Assembly (NCBI GenBank): GCA_049423145.1
Contig: JBMSQF010000021.1
Location: 1-35,825 of the forward strand
Direction: 5' to 3'
From: RFTU01 sp049423145
GTDB taxonomy: Bacteria > Pseudomonadota > Gammaproteobacteria > Burkholderiales > Burkholderiaceae_C
Length of the DNA stretch: 35,825 nucleotides
Shown here: one piece after another, positions 8,003-16,026 of the stretch
How positions within the stretch are numbered: position 1 is the stretch's first letter
Layout of the letters: each line of letters begins with the position of its first letter
The notes under the pieces: model-generated
The model's input: only the letters and a program-made list of their open reading frames with translations
Database searches by the model: none
What the model was told of the DNA's origin: nothing
Made by a program: the position numbers and the translations under genes

Positions 8003-9688
8003 ATGCGCGCAGATTCCGGCCCCAGCTCCTTGACTTACGACTACATCATCGTCGGAGCCGGTACCGCAGGCTGTCTGTTGGCCAATCGCCTCAGCGAAGA
8101 CCGCCAGGCTCGGGTGCTGCTGCTGGAGGCGGGCCGCAAGGACGACTACCTGTGGATCCATGTTCCGGTGGGCTACCTGTACTGCATCGGCAACCCCCGA
8201 ACGGACTGGCTCTACCAGACCGAGCCGGATGAAGGGCTGAACGGGCGGCAACTGCGCTACCCGCGCGGCAAGGTTCTGGGCGGCTGCTCGAGCATCAACG
8301 GGATGATTTACATGCGCGGTCAGCGGCGCGACTACGACCACTGGGCGGCCGTCACGGGCGAGCCGGCCTGGGGATGGGAGTCCTGTCTGCCGGACTTTCT
8401 GGCCCACGAGGACCACTGGGGTGGGCCGCGCGAAGGTCACGCCGCACCCGGCTACGACCCCAGTGGGCGCAGGCGTGGCGGTGAGTGGCGCGTCGAGCGC
8501 CAGCGGCTTCACTGGCCGGTACTGGACGCCTTTGCCCGGGCGGCCCAGGAGGCGGGTATCCCCGCGAGTGCCGACTTCAACCTCGGCAGCAATGAAGGGG
8601 TGGGCTACTTCGAGGTGAACCAACGCGCCGGCCTGCGCTGGAACACCGCGCGCGGCTTCCTCAAACCCGCGGCACACCGCCCGAACCTGGAGATCTGGAC
8701 CGGCGCGACCGTCGACCGCGTGCTGCTCGACGGTGCCGGCGGCGGTTCGGGCGGCCTGTGCGCCACCGGGGTCTTGGTGCGGCCCCAGGGGCGGCGGGGT
8801 GAGGCCATCACGGTGCGGGCGCAGCGCGAGGTGCTGCTGTGCGCCGGTGCCGTGGCCACACCCGTCCTGCTGCAGCGCTCGGGCATCGGGCCGGGCGGGC
8901 TGTTGCAGCAGCATGGCATTCCGGTTGCGTTGGACTCCCCGGGTGTGGGCGGCAACCTGCAGGACCACCTGCAGATCCGGGCTGTCTTCAGCGTCACCGG
9001 CACCCGAACGCTCAACACCCTGGCCAACAGCCTGTGGGGCAAGGCCCTGATCGGGCTCGAATACCTGCTGCGGCGCACCGGCCCCATGAGCATGGCGCCT
9101 TCTCAGCTGGGCGCTTTCACCCGCTCGAGTGCCGAGCACCCATGGCCCAACATCCAGTACCACGTGCAGCCGTTGTCTCTGGACGCCTTCGGCCAACCCC
9201 TGCACCGCTTCGACGCCATCACCGCCAGCGTTTGCAACCTCAACCCCACCAGCCGCGGTCGGGTTGACCTCCGTTGCCCGGACCCAGACGCCGCACCCCT
9301 CATCAAACCGAACTACCTCGCCACCGACAAGGACCGCCAAGTGGCCGCGGACAGCTTGCGGCTGACCCGCCGGATTGCAGCCCAGCCCGCCCTGGCCCCT
9401 TACCGGCCCCAGGAGGTGAAGCCCGGGGTGGTGTACCAAAGCGACGAGGACCTGGCGCGCTTGGCCGGTGACATCGGCACCACCATCTTTCACCCCGTGG
9501 GTACCTGCCGAATGGGCCGAGAAGACGACCCCCTGGCGGTGGTGAGCCCGCGGCTGCGCGTCAAAGGCGTTCGGGGTCTGCGGGTGGTGGATGCCAGCGT
9601 GATGCCGACCATCACCAGCGGCAATACGAACAGCCCCACCCTGATGATCGCGGAGAAGGCCGCGACTTGGATCGCTCAAGGCGCTTAG
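8003..9688 (+). CDS. GMC-family FAD-dependent oxidoreductase (choline dehydrogenase-like)
   Basis: Flavoprotein (561 aa) that oxidises an alcohol, typical of choline/alcohol dehydrogenases. The N-terminal Rossmann FAD loop is GAGTAGCLLANRLSE, followed by LLLEAG and the GMC signature GGCSSINGMIYMRGQRRDYD. The C-terminal HPVGTCRMG carries the catalytic His (about residue 497), and the catalytic Asn lies in SGNTNSPTLMIAEK. The substrate is unresolved: no betaine aldehyde dehydrogenase or betI neighbours are present, so I do not call betA. The start is ATG 8003; an upstream TTG at 7976 would add nine residues with no motif. No signal peptide was seen. Monocistronic, divergent from the RRM gene. 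Confidence 0.9.
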   Translation: MRADSGPSSLTYDYIIVGAGTAGCLLANRLSEDRQARVLLLEAGRKDDYLWIHVPVGYLYCIGNPRTDWLYQTEPDEGLNGRQLRYPRGKVLGGCSSINGMIYMRGQRRDYDHWAAVTGEPAWGWESCLPDFLAHEDHWGGPREGHAAPGYDPSGRRRGGEWRVERQRLHWPVLDAFARAAQEAGIPASADFNLGSNEGVGYFEVNQRAGLRWNTARGFLKPAAHRPNLEIWTGATVDRVLLDGAGGGSGGLCATGVLVRPQGRRGEAITVRAQREVLLCAGAVATPVLLQRSGIGPGGLLQQHGIPVALDSPGVGGNLQDHLQIRAVFSVTGTRTLNTLANSLWGKALIGLEYLLRRTGPMSMAPSQLGAFTRSSAEHPWPNIQYHVQPLSLDAFGQPLHRFDAITASVCNLNPTSRGRVDLRCPDPDAAPLIKPNYLATDKDRQVAADSLRLTRRIAAQPALAPYRPQEVKPGVVYQSDEDLARLAGDIGTTIFHPVGTCRMGREDDPLAVVSPRLRVKGVRGLRVVDASVMPTITSGNTNSPTLMIAEKAATWIAQGA

Positions 9689-9833
9689 GCGGCCGGCGGG
9701 CCGGTAGACGGGCCTCGCCAACAGGCAGGGTTAATCCGGTGCCCGCAGCGAGACTGAACTGATTACATTCGTCCCCGACTTGTGGGGGTGGTTCATGGAC
9801 CGCGCCCCATCGGAGGCACGAGGAGACAACAGC

Positions 9834-9878
9834 ATGACGGCGCCGTCGACCCATCCGGTTGCGGCTCCAGTGGCCTGA
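9834..9878 (+). CDS. possible 14-codon leader peptide
   Basis: A very short frame encodes MTAPSTHPVAAPVA and ends TGA. It has a good Shine-Dalgarno (GAGGAG, about 9 bases before the ATG). It sits in a 303-base gap ahead of the TauE/SafE permease gene. An intrinsic terminator begins 22 bases after its stop, and the 3' end of the frame overlaps one arm (9859-9864) of a hairpin whose other arm is 9893-9898. The layout resembles a transcription attenuator, but the peptide shows no run of one regulatory amino acid. It could also be a chance frame within a small RNA. Confidence 0.35.
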   Translation: MTAPSTHPVAAPVA

Positions 9879-9932
9879 TCCGGGCTGCAAAACCGCAAGA
9901 GGCGTCGGCACACCCGGCGCCTTTTGTTTTTT
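9859..9932 (+). terminator. hairpin pair ending in an intrinsic terminator
   Basis: The first helix is TTGCGG (9859-9864) with CCGCAA (9893-9898). It is immediately followed by an 8-pair stem with one G-T wobble (9901-9908 with 9914-9921, loop CACAC) and then TTTTGTTTTTT (9922-9932). The second element is a textbook Rho-independent terminator in the plus direction, 213 bases after the GMC stop and 59 bases before the permease ATG. It could end the GMC transcript, a small RNA, or a permease leader. A possible -10 (TACATT, 9764-9769) lies upstream. The rest of 9689-9991 shows nothing else I can support. Confidence 0.7.
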
Positions 9933-9991
9933 CGGGCCGCACTGAAACCAATTGCAATCCCTGCCACGCCGAACGGCCTCCTCCCAACGCG

Positions 9992-10777
9992 ATGCCCGAA
10001 ACATTTTCCGCCCTGCCAAGTGAACTGGCCCTGGTGGCGGCCGCATCGCTGATGGCCGGCTTCATCGACGCCATCATCGGCGGCGGCGGCCTGGTGCTGT
10101 TGCCCGCCCTGTTCGGCGTCTTTCCCCAGGTGGCACCGGCCACGCTGTTCGGCACCAACAAGGGCGGGGCCGTCTGGGGTACTGCACTGGCAGCCCTCCA
10201 GTACGCCCGCCGCGTTCGGTTGCCGTGGGGCACCATGCTGCCCGCCGTTGCGGCTGCACTGCTCGGCAGCGCCGTGGGGGCCTGGGCGGTCACGCAAGTG
10301 GACCCTGGTGGACTGAAGAAGGGCTTGCCCGTGCTGCTGGCGCTTGTGTTGGCCTACACGCTCATGCGCAAGGATCTGGGTCAGGACCACCTACCGCGTT
10401 GGGCCGGCAGCTCGCAGGCCGCCGTGGCGGCAGCCGTCGGTCTGGTGGTGGGCTTCTATGACGGTGTGTTCGGGCCGGGCACCGGCAGTTTCTTCGTCTT
10501 TGCTCTGGTTCGACTGCTGGGCTGGGATTTCCTGCATGCCTCCGCGGGGGCCAAGTTGCTCAACACGGCAACCAACGCCTCTGCGCTGACCCTGTTCGCC
10601 GCCAGTGGTCATGTGTGGTGGCAGGTGGCTGCGGTGTTGGCGCTGGCGAACATGGCCGGGAGTCTGCTGGGGACGCGGCTGGCGCTCAAGCACGGGTCGG
10701 CACTCATCCGGCGTTTCTTCATCGCCGTGGTGTCCTTGCTGATTCTGAAGACGGGCTACGATGCTTGGCTGGCCTGA
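9992..10777 (+). CDS. TauE/SafE (TSUP) family anion permease
   Basis: Inner-membrane permease (261 aa) of the TSUP family, whose members move sulfite, sulfoacetate or other small organosulfur/carboxylate anions. The N-terminal ASLMAGFIDAIIGGGGLVLLPALF segment and a second copy-like segment AAAVGLVVGFYDGVFGPGTGSFFVF give the usual internal repeat of two similar halves. About seven or eight hydrophobic helices are visible. The ATG at 9992 was chosen because the upstream in-frame extension (from 9782) runs through the terminator and lacks family features. No clear Shine-Dalgarno. An M20 peptidase gene follows 12 bases after the stop. The substrate is unknown. Confidence 0.9.
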   Translation: MPETFSALPSELALVAAASLMAGFIDAIIGGGGLVLLPALFGVFPQVAPATLFGTNKGGAVWGTALAALQYARRVRLPWGTMLPAVAAALLGSAVGAWAVTQVDPGGLKKGLPVLLALVLAYTLMRKDLGQDHLPRWAGSSQAAVAAAVGLVVGFYDGVFGPGTGSFFVFALVRLLGWDFLHASAGAKLLNTATNASALTLFAASGHVWWQVAAVLALANMAGSLLGTRLALKHGSALIRRFFIAVVSLLILKTGYDAWLA

Positions 10778-10789
10778 AGGAGAAATCCC

Positions 10790-12259
10790 ATGAACGCACC
10801 TGAACGCCTGACCCTGCTGGAGCCCGCGGCGCTGCAAGGCTTCGCGGATGAACGCTGGGACCAGGCCATCGTGCCGGCCCTGCACGACTACATCGCCATC
10901 CCGGCCAAGAGCCCGATGTTCGATGCGCAGTGGGCACAGGCCGGGCTGCTCGACCAGGTGGCGCGCAATGCCGCCGCCTGGGTGGAGTCCCGCAAGGTCG
11001 ACGGCCTGAAGCTCGAGATCGTGCGCCTGCCGGGCCGCACGCCGGTGATCTTCTTTGAGGTGCCCGCGCGCGGCGCGAACACCAGCGGCCAGACCGTCCT
11101 GCTCTACGGCCACCTGGACAAGCAGCCGGAATTCAACGGCTGGCGGTCGGACCTTGGGCCCTGGACGCCCAAGCTGGAAGACGGTCGGCTCTACGGCCGC
11201 GGCGGCGCCGATGACGGGTATGCGGTGTATGCGGCCATCACCGCGCTGGAAGCACTGGACCGCCAGGGCGCCTCGCGCCCGCGTTGCGTGGGCCTGATCG
11301 AAACCTGCGAGGAGAGCGGGTCCTTTGACCTGCCGGCCATCATCGAGACGCTCAAGCCTCGGCTGGGTGATGTGAGCCTGGTGGTGTGCATGGATTCGGG
11401 CGCCGGCAACTATGAGCAACTGTGGCTGACCACCAGCCTGCGCGGCATGGTCTCGGGCGTGCTCAAGGTCGAGATCCTCACCGAGGGCATTCACTCGGGC
11501 GATGCCAGTGGCCTGGTGCCCTCTTCCTTTCGCATCCTGCGCCAGGTGCTGGACCGCCTGGAGGACGCCCGCACCGGCCACCTGCTCCCAGCGGATTTCC
11601 ATTGTGAGATTCCGGACGATCGCCTGGCGCAAGCCCAGGCCACGGCGGGCATCCTGGGTGAGGAGGTGTGGAAGCGCTTCCCCTGGGCCTGTGGCGCCGA
11701 CGGCAGCGCTGCACTGCCCACCACCACCGACCCGGTCCAGGCCCTGCTCAACCGCACCTGGCGGCCCACCTTGAGTGTGGTGGGGGCCGACGGCTTCCCC
11801 GAACTGAAGAACGCGGGCAATGTGTTGCGGCCCTACACCGCCTTCAAGCTCAGCCTGCGTCTGCCGCCATTGGTGGATGGCAACGATGCCGCGCTCAAGC
11901 TCAAGGCCCTGTTGGAAGACAACGCGCCCTACAACGCCCGGGTGACCTTCACGCCCGACGGCCGCGCCGGCGCCTTTGGCGCAAGCGGTTGGAATGCGCC
12001 AGACATCGCGCCTTGGCTGATGAAAGCGCTGGAGGGTGCCTCGCGCGCGCACTTCGGTGCACCCGTGGGTTTCATTGGCCAAGGCGGCACCATCCCGCTG
12101 ATGAGCATGCTGCAAAAAGGCTTCCCGAGGGCGCAGATGATGGTGTGCGGCGTGCTGGGTCCCAAAAGCAATGCCCACGGGCCCAATGAATTCCTGCATG
12201 TGCCCTATGCCAAACGCCTGACGGCCTCCGTGGCCCAGGTGATCGCCGCCCATCCCTGA
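10790..12259 (+). CDS. M20-family metallopeptidase
   Basis: Cytoplasmic zinc peptidase/deacylase (489 aa) of family M20, similar in outline to dipeptidases. Metal and catalytic residues are visible: YGHLDKQP (H108, D110), GRGGADDGY (D141/D142), the catalytic pair in ETCEESGS (E174/E175), MDSGAG, and the C-terminal metal His in NAHGPNEF. HSGDASG marks the lid/dimerisation domain. The Shine-Dalgarno AAGGAG overlaps the stop of the TauE/SafE gene, so the two genes are translationally coupled. That coupling suggests the permease and the hydrolase handle a common compound, but nothing in the sequence names it. It converges on the amgK-like gene with a 17-base gap. Confidence 0.92.
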   Translation: MNAPERLTLLEPAALQGFADERWDQAIVPALHDYIAIPAKSPMFDAQWAQAGLLDQVARNAAAWVESRKVDGLKLEIVRLPGRTPVIFFEVPARGANTSGQTVLLYGHLDKQPEFNGWRSDLGPWTPKLEDGRLYGRGGADDGYAVYAAITALEALDRQGASRPRCVGLIETCEESGSFDLPAIIETLKPRLGDVSLVVCMDSGAGNYEQLWLTTSLRGMVSGVLKVEILTEGIHSGDASGLVPSSFRILRQVLDRLEDARTGHLLPADFHCEIPDDRLAQAQATAGILGEEVWKRFPWACGADGSAALPTTTDPVQALLNRTWRPTLSVVGADGFPELKNAGNVLRPYTAFKLSLRLPPLVDGNDAALKLKALLEDNAPYNARVTFTPDGRAGAFGASGWNAPDIAPWLMKALEGASRAHFGAPVGFIGQGGTIPLMSMLQKGFPRAQMMVCGVLGPKSNAHGPNEFLHVPYAKRLTASVAQVIAAHP

Positions 12260-12276
12260 AGGGCGCCGCAACCGCA

Positions 12277-13401
12277 TCAGCGCAGCGTGTACCCCTGCTC
12301 CAGGGCAAAGCCCGACAGCGGCTCGATCAGCGGCAACAGGGGCGCGAGTTCACGGTAGCGCAGCGCCACCTTGGTGGCGTAGGCGAAGAAGCGGGGCAGG
12401 TCCTGCGCGTAGTGCGGCTTGGCGTCGCGGTGCTTGAGGCGGCAGAAGATGCCCAGCACCTTGAGGTGCCGCTGAAGACCCATCCATTCAAGCGCACGCC
12501 AGAACTCGCCGAAGTCGTCCTGCACCGGCAGGCCAGCCGCCCGCGCCTGCTCCCAGTAACGCACGGCCCAATCGATTTCCTGCTCTTCATCCCAGCTGAT
12601 GAAGGCGTCTCGCAACATCGACGCCACGTCATAGGTGATGGGCCCACGTACCGCGTCCTGAAAGTCGAGAATGCCCAGCGCCGTGCCGCACACCATCAGG
12701 TTGCGCGGCATCCAGTCGCGGTGCACCGCCACGCGTGGCTGCGCCAGCGCACTGTCCACGAGTCGCTGGGTCACGAGGTCCCAGGCCTGTCGCTGCGCAG
12801 CGGACCATGTCTGGCCGAATTCACGCGCCACGCACCACTCGGGGAACAGTTCCATCTCGCGCCGCAGCAGCGGCTCGTCGTAGGCCGACCAAGCGCTGGG
12901 GTCCATGCCCTGCTGCCAGTGCACCAAGGCCGTGCCGACGCGGCGCATGAGGGCGTCCGCTTGCGCGAATGCCGCCGTTCCCTGTGCCTGCTGCAGAACC
13001 GGCAGCAGCAATTCGCGGCCCAAATCGGACAGCAGCACAAATCCCTGGCGCTCATCGGCCGCCAGTACCTCTGGGCCGTGGAGCCCTGCGGCCTTCATCT
13101 GCCGAGCCAAACGGACAAAGGGCCGGACATCCTCCAGCGGAGGCGGGGCATCCATGACGATGAGGCTGGCGACCTCTGCCACGGCGGCGCTGTCGGCGGC
13201 CGGACCCAAACCGGGAGCCGCATTCGACGGCGACTGCCCGATGCGCAGGTAGCGGCGAAAACTGGCATCGGCCGAGGCGGCTTGCAGCGTGTGGGGCATC
13301 AAGCCCAGCGATGCGGGCAGGCTGGCCAACCAGTGCGCGAAGGCGGCCTGGCGCTGAGGGTCGGCCCAGGTGACGGTGGCGTGGGCGGAAGGGTCCGGCA
13401 T
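12277..13401 (-). CDS. amgK: AmgK-like sugar kinase (aminoglycoside phosphotransferase fold)
   Basis: Kinase of the APH fold (374 aa). The nucleotide-binding segment ADASFRRYLRI, the VMDAPPP strand, the catalytic loop VHRDWMPRNLM (Asp and Asn) and the metal-binding ILDFQDAVRGP are all present. In Pseudomonas, AmgK phosphorylates MurNAc and GlcNAc at the anomeric position for peptidoglycan recycling, and its gene is divergent from lptD as here. The usual partner murU is absent: the next gene downstream is a convergent M20 peptidase. The frame can also start at a TTG (13449), but a -10-like TAGAAT sits at 13453-13458, so the ATG at 13401 is preferred. The function is assigned by family and position. 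Confidence 0.82.
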   Translation of the reverse strand: MPDPSAHATVTWADPQRQAAFAHWLASLPASLGLMPHTLQAASADASFRRYLRIGQSPSNAAPGLGPAADSAAVAEVASLIVMDAPPPLEDVRPFVRLARQMKAAGLHGPEVLAADERQGFVLLSDLGRELLLPVLQQAQGTAAFAQADALMRRVGTALVHWQQGMDPSAWSAYDEPLLRREMELFPEWCVAREFGQTWSAAQRQAWDLVTQRLVDSALAQPRVAVHRDWMPRNLMVCGTALGILDFQDAVRGPITYDVASMLRDAFISWDEEQEIDWAVRYWEQARAAGLPVQDDFGEFWRALEWMGLQRHLKVLGIFCRLKHRDAKPHYAQDLPRFFAYATKVALRYRELAPLLPLIEPLSGFALEQGYTLR

Positions 13402-13461
13402 GCGGGGTGCGGCCGCGCAAGGGCTGGCGTGTAGGGTGGCTAAACTCAACCGATTCTAGTG
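13402..13461. promoter_or_regulatory. divergent promoter region, amgK / lptD
   Basis: A 60-base gap. TAGAAT on the minus strand (13453-13458) and TAAACT on the plus strand (13441-13446) are the best -10 candidates. Neither has a good -35. They overlap closely, so transcription of the two genes may interfere. Confidence 0.35.
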
Positions 13462-15999
13462 ATGACCCCACCCCGCATCTTGCGCCCGCGCCCATCGACG
13501 CCCGGCTTGCGCTGGTCCCTGACCGGCCGCCGCTTGGGGCCGCTCGGCTTTGGCCTGCTGTTGACCGGCTGGGCCGTGATGGTGCCCATCGTGCAGGGCG
13601 CACCCAGCGCCCCGCGTGCCGAAGGTCCGCGTGAGCCGGTGGTTTTGGAGGCGGACCAGATCGAAGGCGCGCCCAACGGCGTCACCCGTGCGACCGGACG
13701 CGCCCGTCTGGGTCAGGGGCCGCTGAGGCTGGATGCGCCGGAAATCCGTTATGACGCTGCGCGCAGCCTGATCATGATCGATGGTGGCGGCGTGCGCTGG
13801 TCGCGCGCACGCGACCTGATGCAGGGCACCTCGGGCATCTTCGACACCCAGCGCTCGGTCGGCGAGTTCCGGGCGCCCCAGTTCTTCTTCGGCGCGTCCC
13901 TGGTGGGCGGCAGCGGCTCGGTGATCCGCCTCATCGATGAACAGCGGCTGGAGATCCGCGATGCACGGCTGACCAGTTGTCTGGCCGACGAGGCCGGGCG
14001 CCCCCTGCGCGAAGCCGGCGCCCGGCCCGGCGTGACGCGGGCGCCCCCTGTCCAAGCCGCACTCTCATCGAACCCTGCGCTCGCGCTGGCACAGCTGTCG
14101 GCGGCGGCACCGGTTCCCAGCCCACCGCGAGCCGAACCAACGCCCGGCTGGGAACTGCGCAGCCCGCGCATCCTGGTGGACCTCGAGCGCGAGGAAGGGA
14201 TCGCAGAGCACGCGCAACTGCGTTTTTTGGGTGTCCCGCTGGCGGTGCTGCCGCGGCTGAGTTTTCCCCTGGGCGAATCGCGTCGCAGCGGGTGGCTCGC
14301 GCCCACCGCCCGCGCCGATACCCGCAGTGGATTTCAGGTCAGCGTGCCCTACTATGTGAACCTCGCGCCGGATCGCGACGCCACCGTCACACCCTTGCTG
14401 GCCACCCGTCGGGGCCCGTCGGTGGAACTGGAGTACCGCCATCTGGGTCCTTCACAGGCGGGACTGTTCCAGGTTCACCATTTGCCGCAGGACCAGCAGA
14501 CCGGGCGCTCTCGCGGGTCGATGTACTGGCAGCAGGAATGGGTATCTGGGCTTGCGCGCTGGCGCACCGAAGGCCTGCGGGCCTCCGACGATGACTACTG
14601 GAAGGACTTTGGCTACACCCAAACCTTCCAGCGAAGAACCTTCGATGTGTTGGAGACCGGGCAGACATTCAGCCCCGAGCGCAGCCAACCCACCCTTCAG
14701 CCGCGGCTGTTGGCCCAATCGGCCCAGGCCGAGCGCAGCTGGTCCTGGAACACCGGCATGGCCGGGCGCGGCTTGGGGCTGGACGATGTCTCCGGTATGG
14801 TCTATGCCCGGGTGCAGCATTGGCAGGTGCTGCAGGGAACCGACCCCAATGGGGCCTTCATCGCGCCCTACCAACGCAGCCCGCAGGTGGGGGTGAACGC
14901 GCAGGCCGCGGCCTGGGGTGGGCTCGAACTGTTCCTCGAAACCGAGGTGAACCGGTTCACCCGGCCGGACATGGCCCTGGACCTGGCGCCCCAGTTGCGC
15001 GCGGGCCAGCGCTGGCATGCCTTGGCCAGCGTGAGCCGCCCCTGGATCGGCGCGGCGGGCTGGTTGATTCCCAAGCTGACGCTCAACAGCGCCACCTACC
15101 GGCTGGATCCCGCAGCCCTGAGCCCCTCCGGTGCCCGCCCGGGTACCGGTGCCGGGGACAGCATTTCCCGCAGCATTCCCTCTCTGAGCATCGATGGCGG
15201 GCTGAACTTCGAGCGGCGTTGGCGCTTTGACGAGCGGGGCTTGGTCCAGACCTTGGAGCCGCGCTTTGTTTACGTGAACACGCCGCTGCACGACCAGCGC
15301 CTTCTGCCGAATTTCGATTCGGCGGCCAAGGAGTTCAACAGCACCTCCATCTTCAGCGAGAACGCCTTCTCCGGAATCGACCGCGTCTCCGATGCGCACC
15401 AAGTGACGATGGGCATGAGCACACGCTCGCTGGACGCGCGCACCGGGGCCGAGCTGCTGCGCGGCTCGATCGCGCAGCGCGTGCAGTTTCGCGACCAGAC
15501 CACGACGCCGGCGGGCACCGTGTCCAGTCAAAGGCTTTCGGACGTCCTCTTGGCCGCGACCGTCGGCCTGAGCCCGCTGTGGGGCCTGGACAGCACGGTG
15601 CAATACAGCCCGGAGCTCTCCCGCACGACGCGCTCCGTGCTGACCCTGCGCTACCAGCCCCGCTTGGACACCACGGTCATCTTGTCGTACCGCTATGCGC
15701 GTGAATTGGCCGAAACCGTGGAGCTGCGCGCGAATTGGCCCTTGTGGCGGCGCTTGGCGAGCACCGGCGGCCAGGAATGCACCTTGCTGGTCACCGGCGC
15801 CTCCCGCCTGAACTACAACACCCGCGAGAGCCGCCTGACCGACAGCCTGGCAGGCCTGGAGATGGATGCGGGTTGCTGGATCATGCGCATGGGCGTGCAG
15901 CGCCAGTCCACCGGCGTGACCGAAGTGACGACACGGCTCATCTTCCAGCTTGAGCTCTCGGGTCTGAGCCGGTCCCGCACCAGCCCCCTGCGCTTCTAG
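13462..15999 (+). CDS. lptD: LPS-assembly outer-membrane protein LptD
   Basis: Outer-membrane translocon (845 aa) that, with LptE, inserts lipopolysaccharide into the outer leaflet. In order: signal peptide (about 1-48, ending near VQG-A), an OstA/LptA-like beta-jellyroll (about 60-250), then a large beta-barrel to the C-terminal Phe. Three cysteines occur: C173, C773 and C805. C173 and C805 occupy the places of the E. coli inter-domain disulfide (C173-C725), while the N-terminal Cys31 equivalent is missing. A Pro/Ala-rich insertion of about 50 residues (about 183-233) follows C173. Start: ATG 13462, with a GTG immediately before it. It is the first gene of lptD-surA-rsmA. Confidence 0.95.
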   Translation: MTPPRILRPRPSTPGLRWSLTGRRLGPLGFGLLLTGWAVMVPIVQGAPSAPRAEGPREPVVLEADQIEGAPNGVTRATGRARLGQGPLRLDAPEIRYDAARSLIMIDGGGVRWSRARDLMQGTSGIFDTQRSVGEFRAPQFFFGASLVGGSGSVIRLIDEQRLEIRDARLTSCLADEAGRPLREAGARPGVTRAPPVQAALSSNPALALAQLSAAAPVPSPPRAEPTPGWELRSPRILVDLEREEGIAEHAQLRFLGVPLAVLPRLSFPLGESRRSGWLAPTARADTRSGFQVSVPYYVNLAPDRDATVTPLLATRRGPSVELEYRHLGPSQAGLFQVHHLPQDQQTGRSRGSMYWQQEWVSGLARWRTEGLRASDDDYWKDFGYTQTFQRRTFDVLETGQTFSPERSQPTLQPRLLAQSAQAERSWSWNTGMAGRGLGLDDVSGMVYARVQHWQVLQGTDPNGAFIAPYQRSPQVGVNAQAAAWGGLELFLETEVNRFTRPDMALDLAPQLRAGQRWHALASVSRPWIGAAGWLIPKLTLNSATYRLDPAALSPSGARPGTGAGDSISRSIPSLSIDGGLNFERRWRFDERGLVQTLEPRFVYVNTPLHDQRLLPNFDSAAKEFNSTSIFSENAFSGIDRVSDAHQVTMGMSTRSLDARTGAELLRGSIAQRVQFRDQTTTPAGTVSSQRLSDVLLAATVGLSPLWGLDSTVQYSPELSRTTRSVLTLRYQPRLDTTVILSYRYARELAETVELRANWPLWRRLASTGGQECTLLVTGASRLNYNTRESRLTDSLAGLEMDAGCWIMRMGVQRQSTGVTEVTTRLIFQLELSGLSRSRTSPLRF

Positions 16000-16026
16000 T
16001 GCATCCCCGGCGCAGCGAGGTGAGGC

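Noticed and set aside
8003..9688. Naming the GMC oxidoreductase betA
   Set aside because: The whole GMC family shares these motifs and no glycine-betaine genes are adjacent.
9782..9991. 70-codon N-terminal extension of the TauE/SafE permease
   Set aside because: It runs through an intrinsic terminator and lacks membrane or signal features.
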